Shown in pieces: positions 1 through 9,399 of a stretch of 64,000 nucleotides of DNA. The notes beneath the pieces were generated by a model. The model made no database searches. It saw only the letters and a list, made by a program, of their open reading frames with translations, and was not told where the DNA came from. The stretch is from Dioszegia crocea. Its lineage: Eukaryota > Basidiomycota > Tremellomycetes > Tremellales > Bulleribasidiaceae. Position 1 is the stretch's first letter, and each line of letters opens with the position of its first letter. The translations under genes were made by a program, and so were the position numbers. The stretch lies in the NCBI GenBank assembly GCA_001600615.1, contig BCKK01000008.1, positions 62,001 through 126,000 on the forward strand, read 5' to 3'.

Positions 1-566
1 CCCGACCCTCAATCCACTTTACATCCCTCCCCTTCACCTTCGACAAACCATCCGTATCCGCCCTTCACCCCCAGGCCGAACCATCCCCTCATCCAACCTC
101 TATCCTGCATTATCTCACCCCCACCGTTGCGGGCGGATACGCGAGTGAACATCTATTCAACGGAGTCGATCGACGCGCAGCCTGGAAATCACCTGGTCTG
201 ATACCGATCGATGAGAAAAGACGGAGCGGAGCGTGTAAGCTCGAGATGATGCGGGCAAGCCTCAGATTGGAGGCTATGATGCGGGATGGAGAAGGGACCA
301 CCCAGGTCGGAGGGAAAGTGAGGTATCATGATTTGAAGAAGGGGACGACATATCAGGATGTCAAAGCTTTACTGAGGGGCAAGCCGGGGGAGCTGGGGAT
401 GGTGAAGGGGTTTGAAAAGTGTGGGGAGTTGTCAGTGACGGAACGACAGGTCGAGACGTCCGAAGCTGGATCTAAGGCCGGGTCGTCCGTACCTGATCCT
501 CCTTTCGCAGGGTGGATCGTCAGCGGAGAGAAATGGGAGTGTTTCGACGGTGAAGGAGGGCTATAG
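1..566 (+). CDS. 3' end of an unidentified protein-coding gene (5' truncated by window edge)
   Basis: The frame is open from the first bases of the window to a TAG at 564-566, giving about 187 C-terminal residues. The readable part contains HYLTPTVAGGYASEHLFNG, then a basic stretch (DEKRRSGACKLEMMRASLRLE) and a Gly/Lys-rich segment, ending in WECFDGEGGL. No catalytic motif, transmembrane segment or family signature is recognisable. The 5' part lies outside the window, so neither the start nor the exon structure is known. Coding status rests on the long uninterrupted frame from the edge and a composition like neighbouring genes. It converges on the minus-strand gene at 808-1161. A function is not assigned. 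Confidence 0.6.
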   Translation, partial: RPSIHFTSLPFTFDKPSVSALHPQAEPSPHPTSILHYLTPTVAGGYASEHLFNGVDRRAAWKSPGLIPIDEKRRSGACKLEMMRASLRLEAMMRDGEGTTQVGGKVRYHDLKKGTTYQDVKALLRGKPGELGMVKGFEKCGELSVTERQVETSEAGSKAGSSVPDPPFAGWIVSGEKWECFDGEGGL

Positions 567-807
567 CCTTGAAACCGGCGGCTTGACTGAGAGTCAATGA
601 GTCTCGGCTTGTCCGGTAAATTCTGGTCTGCGTTGTTCGTAAGCTGTTTCCGCTCTTTGTATAACGAGAAAAGGAGCTGACTCCACCAAGTTTTGACAGC
701 GAAAATTTAAACACGAATGCATCGTCACAGAACCAGCGATTACACACAGTCCATATCCTTCAGCTTCGGTACAGTACAGCACTACGCAGATAGTATTATC
801 TCAAGCT

Positions 808-1161
808 TCAAATCCCGCCATCTACACCTAGACAAGCCAAACCGAGGGTCGCCGTGCCAAAAATAGCCCACTTTACAACGGCGCTCGCAGTCGACATGGA
901 AGGGACGTAGCTGGACCCTCCCAATACCGACAAGTGGGTGGACACACAATCGGGGACAAAGTGCGTGTTGGTGTATGAGGCCAAGCCGGACGCAGCACTT
1001 GGCCCCAGGACGCAGAAGGCGGCCGCGGCAAGAGCGGTGTAAGCGGCGTATGTGGCTGCTGTTCGCCAGACGCTGGATTTTGCCGTGTCGTCTTTGGATG
1101 GTTTGGAGAAGAGTGTGGAACGGGTGGAACGGAGGCGTTCGTTGTATGAGTCGTGACTCAT
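808..1161 (-). CDS. Small Ala-rich two-segment membrane protein (family member A)
   Basis: Single-exon gene of 117 residues. The N-terminal ~30 residues are polar and Ser/Thr/Lys-rich. A first hydrophobic Ala-rich segment (about 33-58, RTAATYAAYTALAAAAF) follows, then a loop with SSYVPSM, and a second hydrophobic segment near the C-terminus (about 91-113, VVKWAIFGTATLGLACLGV). Almost no tail follows. The start is the first in-frame ATG. The plan matches eight other small genes here: 1749, 2834, 4247, 29464, 30607, 32312, 51631 and 52863. It stands next to the B/C/D tandem cluster in the same orientation. Unlike B, C and D, I see no 5'-UTR intron and no ACGCGTRTCA motif upstream. Function unknown; location in a membrane is inferred from hydrophobicity only. 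Confidence 0.62.
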   Translation of the reverse strand: MSHDSYNERLRSTRSTLFSKPSKDDTAKSSVWRTAATYAAYTALAAAAFCVLGPSAASGLASYTNTHFVPDCVSTHLSVLGGSSYVPSMSTASAVVKWAIFGTATLGLACLGVDGGI

Positions 1162-1748
1162 GATGGGGAGTGACTGAGTTACCAGTGGGATGCTGGGGCG
1201 GATCTACGTATTGGTGCGCGTAATCGTGTGATAAGTCGCGATGGAAGGGAGTTGGGGTCTTGGGGCCGGGTGGAATGAGTAGGGATACGGAAAGTGGCGG
1301 GGGTCCGGTCGATACACATGGACACCTGACGCTGACTGTGGTGTGCCATGGCCTAGTCTCCGCGGGAAAGGGGCGTGATCTACAAGGGAGTCAGTAACGA
1401 TCAAACGTGTGCCATATGTATGGAGACCCTTTGTCGCCCAGGGAAGGAGAGGTCGAAACTTGACAAACAGGGCAAAACGAGCGTCATGGGCTGACACACT
1501 GCAGTACTGCGTTTGGGAGGGCAGAGTCAATGGAGTATGTATGCGAGGAGGGTAGGCTTTGATCCACAAGCAGATGGAAGAAGCTCTTTACTCGCAGGCC
1601 TCGAAATTCTTACATGTTTTGTCCTTAGGACTTGTCAGCTGATCAGCGATCAGCGCTCAGGTGGTGTAAGTTCAGCATGGTTGTCTGCGCAAAGCTTAAT
1701 TTCTGGTCAAGACAAATCGCCATCTCGCATGCAAACAAATACGAAAAA
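1162..1748. other. Intergenic, 587 bp
   Basis: Region between genes A and B on the minus strand, so it should hold the promoter of A and the 3' UTR of B. Overlapping open frames on both strands lack any recognisable domain and I treat them as chance. A run of overlapping TGATCAGCGATCAGCGCTCAG lies near 1640-1660. No ACGCGT core was seen. Confidence 0.5.
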
Positions 1749-2327
1749 TCAGATCTCCGGCTCGCCCTCGACCTTGCTCGTGCTCTCGGCAGACTGGGGC
1801 CTGAACGACTCAATGCTCTTCTTCCGCGAATTCTTCAGAGCAACGCGGAACTCCTGCAAGGCCTCGTCAAAATCATCTTCCTCCTTCGCAGCGCGTCGCC
1901 TTTCCGCAAGCTTGCCGACCTGGTATCCCAACGCGACCTTGCTGAGCAACACGGCGTTCTTGTAGGTAGGAAGATGGTTGAGAGCGTATGATGCAGCGGT
2001 CGAGAGATGTTCAGTGAGGGCGCCCTTGGGAATCTTGGAGAAGGCAGAAGAGACGGTGGAGACAACGGCGCTGCGCGTGCTGGCGGGTGCAAGAGTCGAA
2101 GCCAGGATGGCGAGCGGGGCGACGTACATCGCGACGGATGCGGTTTTGACCGCGATCTTCAGCGCCGAGCTCAACACGCCGAACGCTCGGCTGGTCTTGG
2201 TAGGCGCGGACTGAGACTCGAGGTCGCGCTCGGTGAAGGGCGCATTGGTCGGGAAGTAGCCAGGGAGTTCGGTACCGGTGTGGGTCTGGCTCGGTAGGCT
2301 TGATTTGAGGCTGGCCATGGCAGACAT
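1749..2327 (-). CDS. Small two-segment membrane protein, tandem family member B
   Basis: Single coding exon, 192 residues. Residues 1-50 are polar; about 57-90 form an Ala/Val-rich hydrophobic stretch (KTASVAMYVAPLAILASTLAP). Then comes a signature loop: KIPKGALTEHLSTAASYAL followed by NHLPTYKNAVLLSK. The tail (about 140-192) is highly charged and probably helical, ending VEGEPEI. C and D carry the same loop in the same order: SKIPSKAVTSTLSSAASYAL in C, SQIPSNAFTSHLASAASYAV in D. C also ends NGEPAI. The gene is the downstream-most of three tandem minus-strand copies. An in-frame second ATG lies three codons downstream. A 39-nt intron can be read in the 5' UTR at 2388-2426. Biochemical role unknown; paralogy of B, C and D is strong. 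Confidence 0.78.
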   Translation of the reverse strand: MSAMASLKSSLPSQTHTGTELPGYFPTNAPFTERDLESQSAPTKTSRAFGVLSSALKIAVKTASVAMYVAPLAILASTLAPASTRSAVVSTVSSAFSKIPKGALTEHLSTAASYALNHLPTYKNAVLLSKVALGYQVGKLAERRRAAKEEDDFDEALQEFRVALKNSRKKSIESFRPQSAESTSKVEGEPEI

Positions 2328-2387
2328 TGTGAGGTAACGGGTTGATGTGTGTGGTGCCAGGTGTAGAGGGTATGGGTATGAAGCTGG

Positions 2388-2426
2388 CTAGAAGTCTCAG
2401 CAACTCAATGGCAGAACAAGACTTAC
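2388..2426 (-). other. Predicted 5'-UTR intron of gene B
   Basis: On the minus strand GTAAGT (2426-2421) opens and CTTCTAG (ending 2388) closes a 39-nt intron with a GCTGAGA branch-like site. It ends 60 nt before the ATG. Paralogues C and D have introns in the same place. Confidence 0.55.
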
Positions 2427-2570
2427 TTGGTTTGATTCAGGACGAGGGGGAAATGAGGTGAAAGAGAGAGAGATCCTCCCCTCAAATAGCCCACTTACGA
2501 CTGCTCAAACTAATCGCTATTGGGTCCCATTCATCACTCAGGAGGTACGGATCCGAAGGATACTGAAAGC

Positions 2571-2632
2571 TTGTCAAACGCGTGTCAGCTAGAACTCCAT
2601 TGACTGGTCAGGGTCAGTGTCAACGCGTGTCA
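2571..2632. promoter_or_regulatory. Double ACGCGTGTCA promoter module of gene B
   Basis: Two exact ACGCGTGTCA copies (2578-2587 and 2623-2632), 45 bp apart and both on the plus strand, lie 251-305 bp upstream of the gene B start. GTCA also stands just before each core (GTCAA-ACGCGT-GTCA and GTCA-ACGCGT-GTCA). CATTGACT lies between the copies. The same layout occurs before gene C at 3933-3990. Confidence 0.7.
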
Positions 2633-2833
2633 AGCGTGATGCTTGTCGCCCGCCAAGCCCAGTATCCTACTCGATCTCAGGTCTCATAACTTTCCGACAT
2701 GCTATCGAGCACTTGCCATCAGGTGAAGTGAGCCCAACATTAGAGTCTGCGCAGACTAAGTAGTGCGTCGAGCGGTCAGTCAAGACGAATCGCCACATTG
2801 CATCTAATGGACATCAATACCTGATACGAAGAT

Positions 2834-3679
2834 TCAGATCGCCGGCTCGCCGTTAACCTCGACATCGTCAAAGACCGAAGAAATGATCAATTCAAGGGGC
2901 TTGTTCTGAAGATGCGCAACGCGGCTCTCCGCGTAGGGCGGCGCCATGTTCGATTCTTGAACCTGAAGTTTGAATTGCTGGTCCTCCCAGATCCTCTCGT
3001 CTGCCTCATCCTCTTCATCCTTCTCCATGCCGTCCCCTTCCCTCTCCCCCATCGATGACAGCCCTGCATCCTCGTCATCATCGCCTGCGAGGTCTCTCAT
3101 CCGTCTCTCTTGCGCAACATCCCAGATGCTCATCGCGATCGAGGGGTTGGTCTTTTTGGCTGTGGGTGCCTTCTCCTGCGGTTCAGCCGCCGTTTCGCGA
3201 GATCGACGCGAGATCTCTTCAAGATGATGATCGTCGGCCTTGTCCGTGGCTCCCTCCATGTATCGCACACAGGAGTCGGCCGCGCCCCAAACGGCCAGAC
3301 CGCCAAGGGGAATCGCTAACTTGTTGAAAGTCTGAGCGCTCTTGTAGGAGGACAGGTTTTTGAGGGCGTAAGAAGCAGCGCTGGATAGAGTGCTCGTCAC
3401 GGCTTTCGAAGGGATCTTGGAGCCGATGGAGGAAGCAGCGGACGCAGCGGCGCTGTAGACACTGCTCGGCACGAGTATCGAGGCGACAACGACGAATGGA
3501 GCCGCCATCGCAGCGACGGCTGCGGTCTTGCAAACGGTGCCGATGGTCGAGCCGAGCATTGACAAGGCTCGACTGGTCTTGGTCCGAGTTGCAGATTGGG
3601 TCTTGTCGCTGTGCTCGTGGGTAAACGAGCGGTCCGTGGGGTATCGACCCGGTAGGGCTGAGCTGGGGTTGACAGACAT
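2834..3679 (-). CDS. Small two-segment membrane protein with long acidic tail, tandem family member C
   Basis: 281 residues, starting at MSVNPSS; the frame extends upstream but that part holds the promoter and a UTR intron. A polar N-terminus with TRTKTSRALSMLGS precedes an Ala/Val-rich hydrophobic region (about 47-85, KTAAVAAMAAPFVVVASILVP). Next are the family loop SKIPSKAVTSTLSSAASYAL and a weaker second segment (about 115-135, NKLAIPLGGLAVWGA). Residues ~140-281 form a strongly charged, mostly acidic tail (GDDDEDAGLSS, EKDEEDEADERIWEDQQ). KTSRALSMLGS is shared with D (KTGRCLSMLGS) and B (KTSRAFGVLSS). The long tail is the main difference from B. It lies in tandem with B and D and shares the promoter module and UTR intron. 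Function unknown. Confidence 0.78.
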   Translation of the reverse strand: MSVNPSSALPGRYPTDRSFTHEHSDKTQSATRTKTSRALSMLGSTIGTVCKTAAVAAMAAPFVVVASILVPSSVYSAAASAASSIGSKIPSKAVTSTLSSAASYALKNLSSYKSAQTFNKLAIPLGGLAVWGAADSCVRYMEGATDKADDHHLEEISRRSRETAAEPQEKAPTAKKTNPSIAMSIWDVAQERRMRDLAGDDDEDAGLSSMGEREGDGMEKDEEDEADERIWEDQQFKLQVQESNMAPPYAESRVAHLQNKPLELIISSVFDDVEVNGEPAI

Positions 3680-3714
3680 GATGTTGATAGGGTGTGTGTG
3701 CGTTGTAAGGTAGT

Positions 3715-3765
3715 CTAAGCAGGTCAGCACGTAAGGGTAAAGGTCAGGCATTGTTTGACACTTAC
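3715..3765 (-). other. Predicted 5'-UTR intron of gene C
   Basis: On the minus strand GTAAGTGTC (from 3765) pairs with GCTGACCTGCTTAG (ending 3715), a 51-nt intron with a canonical branch site. It ends 35 nt before the ATG, in the same relative place as in B and D. Confidence 0.65.
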
Positions 3766-3932
3766 TTATCGAATTGGGAGAGGGATGATGTAGAACGAGA
3801 CGAAGAGAGGGGGCATTTGACCCCTTTTGTATCCCCCAGGCCACCGCCAAGGACAGCCCAAATCGCCCTCGCCAGTGCTCTCCATTGATATTTCAGGAGG
3901 AATAAGTTCAAAGGGTCTCGCCGACATCTCGC

Positions 3933-3990
3933 ACGCGTGTCAGCTCAACCGTCCCATTGACTTCGGCAATACGACATCGAACGCGTGTCA
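3933..3990. promoter_or_regulatory. Double ACGCGTGTCA promoter module of gene C
   Basis: Exact ACGCGTGTCA at 3933-3942 and 3981-3990, 48 bp apart, 254-311 bp upstream of the gene C start. CGTGTCAGCT directly follows the first core and CATTGACT lies between, as in the gene B module. The two promoters therefore look like duplicates. A TATA-like GATACAAAAGG sits at 3833-3823 on the minus strand. Confidence 0.7.
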
Positions 3991-4246
3991 ACCAGGACTT
4001 CCTTTGCTCCTCCCTGTCTCAAGCGTGAGAGCGAGCTGTCCCTCGCCCCTCAGCAGTAGGATCGCGGTCGGTGAGAGCGGCGCCTACCGCGCATGAAACT
4101 AGGTTTTGTCATGTTGACGCAAATAGATAAGCAGACAAATGAAAATAGATGAGCAAAGTAAGTATACATCAGCCACAACATCGTCAGAGCCATCGTAGAC
4201 TACACCTGAGAGATCTGCGAACGTTGATTTGGAAACGGATCCCGGC

Positions 4247-4981
4247 TCATTTCCTGGAGTTATCCCGCGAGCCGGAACATGCGCCCCACTCGCCTGTTCC
4301 TTCGCTCGACCAATCTCTCGACCCTTGCGCCTCGTTCCTGCCGCCCTGCCAGTCATACTGTATCTCCGGAGCCCACTCATCCAGCTCCGGCTCCTCCTCC
4401 ATCCTGCTTGTCTGTTGGCGCAGTTTCGGGTCAAAGGTCTCGGTTTCGCCGCTTGGATCACAGCGGTAGTTGTATGAAATCGTACCTTCTGGTAGATTCG
4501 GATCCGCCTTCTGGCCTTGTTGAAAGCCAGTACGGTAGGTATCGTACAGGCTACTTGGCGATCCTTGACGATAAGCCATATAACCAGCCGTTCCCACTGT
4601 GTAAGCCGCCGCTGCCGCACTGAGCTTCACAGCTGTATCGTAAGACGGCAGGTGGTTGACGGCGTACGATGCGGCACTGGCGAGATGGCTCGTGAAGGCA
4701 TTGGAGGGGATCTGGGAGATGGCAGAGGAAGCGATAGACGCTGTGGCGCTGAAGACGCTGTTGGGAACAATGTACGAGGCGAGCAGAGCTGTTGGCACGA
4801 CCCATGCGGCTGTGGCTGCGGTTTTGAGCGCCGTCTTGGCCACTGTGCCCACGGCGGAGCCGAGCATGGACAGGCATCGGCCAGTCTTGGTCTTGGGTGG
4901 AGAGTAGGTTTTGTTGGTTGCGTTGTCGGTAGGGGAGGAGGATTTGCCCGGGGTGAGTGTGAAGTTGAAGGAATTGATCAT
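4247..4981 (-). CDS. Small two-segment membrane protein, tandem family member D
   Basis: 244 residues, starting at MINSFNF; a further upstream ATG in the same frame lies across the predicted UTR intron and was not used. Order: polar N-terminus with KTKTGRCLSMLGS, Ala-rich hydrophobic segment (about 50-85, KTAATAAWVVPTALLASYIVP), family loop SQIPSNAFTSHLASAASYAV with NHLPSYDTAVKLS, second Ala-rich segment (AAAAAYTVGTAGYMAY). The Tyr/Pro/Glu-rich tail, DEWAPEIQYDW and beyond, is unlike those of B and C. It is the upstream-most of the three tandem copies. The promoter has one ACGCGTATCA at 5268-5277. Function unknown; the paired hydrophobic segments suggest a membrane protein. Confidence 0.78.
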   Translation of the reverse strand: MINSFNFTLTPGKSSSPTDNATNKTYSPPKTKTGRCLSMLGSAVGTVAKTALKTAATAAWVVPTALLASYIVPNSVFSATASIASSAISQIPSNAFTSHLASAASYAVNHLPSYDTAVKLSAAAAAYTVGTAGYMAYRQGSPSSLYDTYRTGFQQGQKADPNLPEGTISYNYRCDPSGETETFDPKLRQQTSRMEEEPELDEWAPEIQYDWQGGRNEAQGSRDWSSEGTGEWGACSGSRDNSRK

Positions 4982-5012
4982 GGTGTAGTAGTGCGGGGAG
5001 GGGTATGGCAAT

Positions 5013-5057
5013 CTGATAAGGATCAGCAAGACTCTAGCAGGGGGAGATCAGGATTAC
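5013..5057 (-). other. Predicted 5'-UTR intron of gene D
   Basis: On the minus strand GTAATCCTGATC (from 5057) pairs with GCTGATCCTTATCAG (ending 5013), 45 nt, ending 31 nt before the ATG. The position matches the UTR introns of B and C. Confidence 0.6.
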
Positions 5058-5267
5058 TTGGTGTGAAGTCCGAGGAAGATAGCTTGGAGTGAAGAGTGAA
5101 AACGATTTACGGACGGTCTGACTAGGCTAAGACGACTCGAGTTGCCAGCCTATCCATCTTCCTCCCTTCAGGCGCGAGGAGTCGAGAAATCAAAGGGCGC
5201 CTGAAGATCTCAGACGCGCAATAGCAGAAACCTCCTGTGCCCATAGATAAGATATATCCTGGCATGA

Positions 5268-5277
5268 ACGCGTATCA
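5268..5277. promoter_or_regulatory. ACGCGTATCA motif upstream of gene D
   Basis: Single exact match to ACGCGTRTCA, 287-296 bp upstream of the gene D start, the distance also seen for B and C. The rest of 4982-5495 is intergenic between D and the 3' end of TAF12, both on the minus strand; nothing else was recognised there. Confidence 0.6.
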
Positions 5278-5495
5278 GTAGGATGACCTGTACCATAGAG
5301 TGTAGAATCACGTCTGGCATTGATTCGATGAGTCCAGTGAGTAGTCAGATACCACTCTGCAGAAATAGAATACAACAATGTACGTACATACCTCGGCCCC
5401 TGTCTTTCCCTCGTGGACAGTCTCAGCCCCTCTTGACCGACCGCATTGACCCTGCCCACGCACACGCCAACAGACATACTCCATCGTACCAGACC

Positions 5496-7393
5496 TCACG
5501 TCTCCGCCGGCGCAATTGCAGCCACGCCATCTTTCGTCGTCGCCGTCGCCGTACCTTCTGCTGGCCTCGTCAAGACATTTCTCGGTATGACTGCCCTGAG
5601 CCGTTTTCGCTCTTCATCGTCGGGTGGTATATGGGTACGTTGGGGTAAGACGGCGTCGAAGCCTGGCACAGTAAGGTGGTATCGTTTATCTGAAAGGTCA
5701 GCATTTCCTCCCATAGCGTCACTTGGGAAGCCGGAAAGGTGTTGCATGGCGATAGCGGAGAGAGATGACGGCCGTGCAAAGAAAGCCGAACTCACCTAGA
5801 TGTAAAGCCATATCTTTAATTTCAATCTTTTCAGATTTCCTATGCCGAGCCAATTTCGCGCCTGACCGTGTCATATCATTGATGAACTTCTCCACAACAT
5901 CATTGATAATCTATCACATCAGCTAGACCCCCAAGTGTTCTGGTCGATGCAGCTGACCTCTTCTAGCCCTAGCTCAACTTCAATTCCAGCTCCAATCTCC
6001 CCAACCCACTCCCCATATTTCCGCTTCCGCCTATCCCCTTCTGACTCCTCAATCACCAGTCTGACCGGCGGAGGGGGTGGACCAAGATTTTGACCATGAT
6101 TCTGATTCTGATTCTGGTTCCGCGGATGAGGCTGGAGATGTGCTGGGATGGAATATGAGAGGGATGGATCAAGGTTTTGGTTTTGGCCTTGACCCTGATT
6201 TTGGTTTTGGGTAGAGTTTGGATTTTGGTTCGATGTAGGATGATGAGACATGACTGCTTGGCCGGCATTGTTTGTCGATTGAGGTTGTCCGGGGTGTGGA
6301 TTTCGTGAGGGAGGTTGAGAAAGTGTGAAGTTGGGATTACCGAGGATGACATTGGGGCCGTTCGGGTTTGGGTTTGTATTCGGGTTCGGAGCGGATTGAC
6401 CCATGTTGCTTTGTTGTTGCCCGGGTCCGGATGATCCTTCCGCGTTTCCTTGCATACCGCCCGCCGCTTGAGCCTGAGCTGCAGCGTTTGCAGTAGCTAT
6501 TTCCTTCGCTCTGCTCTGTGCTCGATAGAATTGTACGCTCGCTTCGAATCGTCTCTTCAGTTCGGGCTCCTGAATCATCAGCAAATCCCTTTTGACAAAT
6601 ACATATAAGGTGTACTTACCGTACGCATAGCTTCTGCTCTTTCCGCAGACGGCATACTCGCCCATCTTCTCAATTCGTCCCCCTTCATCAAAGTCCCCGG
6701 CAGCATGTTCCGCACTGGCGCCGACATCTGGCTCGATGTCGACGCAGCGGGAGAACCCACAGCAGTGGTGGAGCCAGTGGCCGAGGGCGTGCCAGAGACA
6801 TGGGGTCCACGCTGTGGCGGTCTGACCGAATTTAACTGGGGTGGTCGCCCCATACTCCCTACATTCCCCGCTCCTGGGCTAGATACAGGCGTCGATGTTC
6901 CGCTTGCGGATGGCGGAGGTGCTGAAAGGGTTGGTATGACCAGTATTCCCTCTGCATTCTTCCTTCTCGCCTCTACTTCGGCGGAAGTAATCATCGACTG
7001 CCATGTGATTGGATCGACAAGTGGGCCTTGGGAACCAGATCCGATACTTGGATCGAGCCCCGCGGGAGTGTCAAGTAAAGGGTTCGGTTTCCCGCTTTTG
7101 ATGGCGTAGTAGATGACGTAAGTGTAGTGATCACGGATAGCTGCTCGTAGCTATGAGGGAGTAGTCAGCACACGGATCTCGACGCAAGAAGTCGGGAAGT
7201 CAAGGGGACCTACATATGTTATACTGTTTGCGTTCAATCTGCCTTGCCGAGCCGTCTGGAACAGCCCATCAACATTGCTAAGGATAGAGCTCATGCTGGT
7301 CTTGGAGGCTGTAGGAGGTCTGACGGGAGAGCCAGCGGGAGATGCACTGCCTCCGCCACCGGCAAGAGGAGGTCGGTTGGGAGTGGGTGCCAT
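5496..7393 (-). CDS. TAF12: Transcription initiation factor TFIID/SAGA subunit 12 (Taf12)
   Basis: Five exons: 7393-7214, 7150-6620, 6569-5958, 5910-5796, 5689-5496 (543 residues, all phases consistent). The C-terminal histone fold is spread over exons 3-5: GLEEIINDVVEKFINDMTR, then GAKLARHRKSEKIEIKDMAL, then DKRYHLTVPGF. This matches Taf12, whose fold typically has LARHRKS...KDVQLHLE...WIPGF. Taf12 pairs with Taf4 in TFIID and with Ada1 in SAGA. The N-terminal half holds a conserved-looking LRAAIRDHYTYVIYYAIKSG and a WQSMITSAEVEARRKN stretch. Between it and the fold lies a long Asn/Gln/Pro-rich low-complexity region (about 270-400, QNQNQNQGQGQNQ-type). The donor of intron 3 is GTCAGC, a weaker version. 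It shares a 306-bp bidirectional promoter with the DPB3-like gene. Confidence 0.9.
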
Positions 7394-7699
7394 GGCGATG
7401 AATAGAGCGGAGTGAGAGGGTCAAATTGGACAGTTTCGGTACGATTTTCTCAGGGATTAATCCTGATGAATCCGACAGCGCCCTGAGCACCCTCGTAAGC
7501 CGATCTATATGACGTTTGACTAGGTATAGCGAGAGGCAATGTATCGAAGGGGTCTTTTGAACGCAAGCTGGGAGACAGTTGACGCACGGGTTGGCGGAGT
7601 TTGGGCGGATACCCGAAAGCTGACGTAACTTTTCTCCTTGACCCAACGCGTCGCGCTCGAAACTTCTCTCTCTGTTTGCTCTCATCCTTCCCACCCATC
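7394..7699. promoter_or_regulatory. Bidirectional promoter TAF12/DPB3 with MluI cell-cycle box
   Basis: 306 bp between two divergent starts. ACGCGT (7646-7651) within ACGCGTCGCG lies 49 bp upstream of the DPB3-like ATG. ACGCGT is the core bound by MBF-type factors that drive S-phase genes, fitting a polymerase epsilon subunit. This copy lacks the RTCA extension seen in the orphan-gene promoters. TGACGTAA lies at 7621-7628. Confidence 0.5.
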
Positions 7700-9081
7700 A
7701 TGGAGATTGAGTACGAGTCTCCTCCTAGGTTCGAACAGAACGCAGTGGCAGGTCCATCGTACTCGGACGAGGAGGAGGAGGTAGATGCGCAGGAAGAGGT
7801 TGATGAGCCTGTAGAGCAGGAAGAGCCTGAGGTTGAAGGAGAGGGGGAGGCCGAGGGTGATGAGGATGAAGAGGACGACGAGGCTCAGGGTGAGTGGCCG
7901 TGCCTTCGTATTTCAGGTGCTCGTGCTACACAGGAGAAAAGCTGATCGTTCAGTCGCAGCGCCCAAAGCCAAACCTAAACGAGTAATCAAGGCGCGTCAA
8001 TCCCTCGCGGAGAAACAACCCGGAACGACCATTTTCCCCGTCGCTCGTGTCAAGAAGATTATCAAGGCAGATAGGGATGTGGATAATTTGAGTACCGAGG
8101 CGACATTTCTGATCGCTGTTGCTACGGTAGATCACCCTCGAGTACAGTCTTGGGCCAACGCTGATGAGAAAAGGAATATTTCATCCAGCATTTCATGGAA
8201 GAGGGGTATACGAAAGCGAGACTGGACAAGAGAAAGATTGTCAATTATCGTGATATGGGTGAGTTCCGCACCGCGCTACAATGTACCATCTTGCGAATTG
8301 AGCTGATAGTCTCAGCATCGGTCGTTCAACGCTCGGACGAATTTAGCTTCTTGGCCGGTAAGTTTTTCTCCATCTCTGCTCCCCAATTTCCACTCTCCCA
8401 CTCCACCACACCCGAAATGATGAATATCAAGTATCAGAATCGCTTGGAGGTCTCCGGACCGCAGGACCCAAAAATCTTCTTACTGATCAATCTTCCAATC
8501 TCCGTAGTCTCTTACAGTCCCCGTTAGAAAATCAATTCGCTGACGACGGAATCAGATGTCGTTCCTATGCCTATGGCAATGTCTGAAGCTCTCGAGCGGA
8601 GAAAACAAAAACGTATGTTCCCCCCACGGCCGATTCGCACCACCGGAACAGAGGCTAATGATCAGAACTCCAAGATGAGAACCCAACAATATACGACGAC
8701 CTACCCTCAACTTCCACATCAGATGCCCTGCCAGCTTTGACGGGCTCGACAAACCCCCTTTTCCCAAATGCAGTAATCAAACGTCCGGCAAATTCTCACG
8801 CTAAGAGCGCTTCCAAGGCTGCAGCGGCAAAGGGACCCTCTTCAGATATGTCAGATGAGGACGATATACAAGAGTTCGATGAGCCGAAAGCTGTGGGGAA
8901 GAATGGCGTAAGTCCATCTACCTCCTTGGTAGCGAGCAGTAGCTGATATCTTTAGGATACACCTTCACATCAACATGGAACGAGGAGGGCGCGGAAGAGT
9001 ACAGCGGTTGAGGATATCGAGGCGGACGAAGAGGTGCAAGGGACGATTGTGATTGATGATGATGCGATGGATGAAGATTAG
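7700..9081 (+). CDS. DPB3: DNA polymerase epsilon subunit C-like histone-fold protein (Dpb3/POLE4-CHRAC1 type)
   Basis: Seven exons: 7700-7889, 7954-8126, 8174-8258, 8316-8357, 8556-8612, 8666-8907, 8956-9081 (304 residues). An acidic N-terminus (EEEEVDAQEEVDEPVEQEE) and a basic linker precede an H2A-like histone fold across exons 2-5. Its blocks are GTTIFPVARVKKIIKADRD, STEATFLIAVATEYFIQHF, EEGYTKARLDKRKIVNYRDM and VVQRSDEFSFLADVVP. Dpb3/POLE4 and CHRAC1 proteins share this series (FP..RVK.I.K.D, ..FI..F...Y..AR...RK...Y.D....V...D.F.FL.D..P). Such subunits pair with a Dpb4-like partner on polymerase epsilon and bind DNA and chromatin. The tail is acidic and ends DEDDIQEF...DDDAMDED. The 198-nt intron 4 is unusually long. 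A chromatin-remodeller subunit of the same fold cannot be excluded. Confidence 0.85.
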
Positions 9082-9399
9082 CAGGGTCAAGGTTGTTTAG
9101 TAGATAGGAAATGATAGTTGTAATTAGCACAAGTATGAATCAGCTACGCCAATAACGTCGATGTAGTGACGGAATAGCGGATCAGGAGGGCCCGATAGGA
9201 CCTCCGTTTGGAGTATAGAGCTGCTGCCATATCGAAGGCGTTGCATACAAAATTATACAACTCCTCGAAGCTACTAGACTACGATCCAGCTATAGACACA
9301 ATTTTACAATGCTACAAATAAGCTCGGTCAACGCAGAAGTCGTACGCCAACCCCAATCCCTTCATCCCCAGTTCCTCCCCAGCCTCTTCCCACCTCAAC
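9082..9399. other. Intergenic between convergent genes, 318 bp
   Basis: Region between the ends of the convergent DPB3-like and SGF73 genes, probably both 3' UTRs. No motif or gene recognised. Confidence 0.5.
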
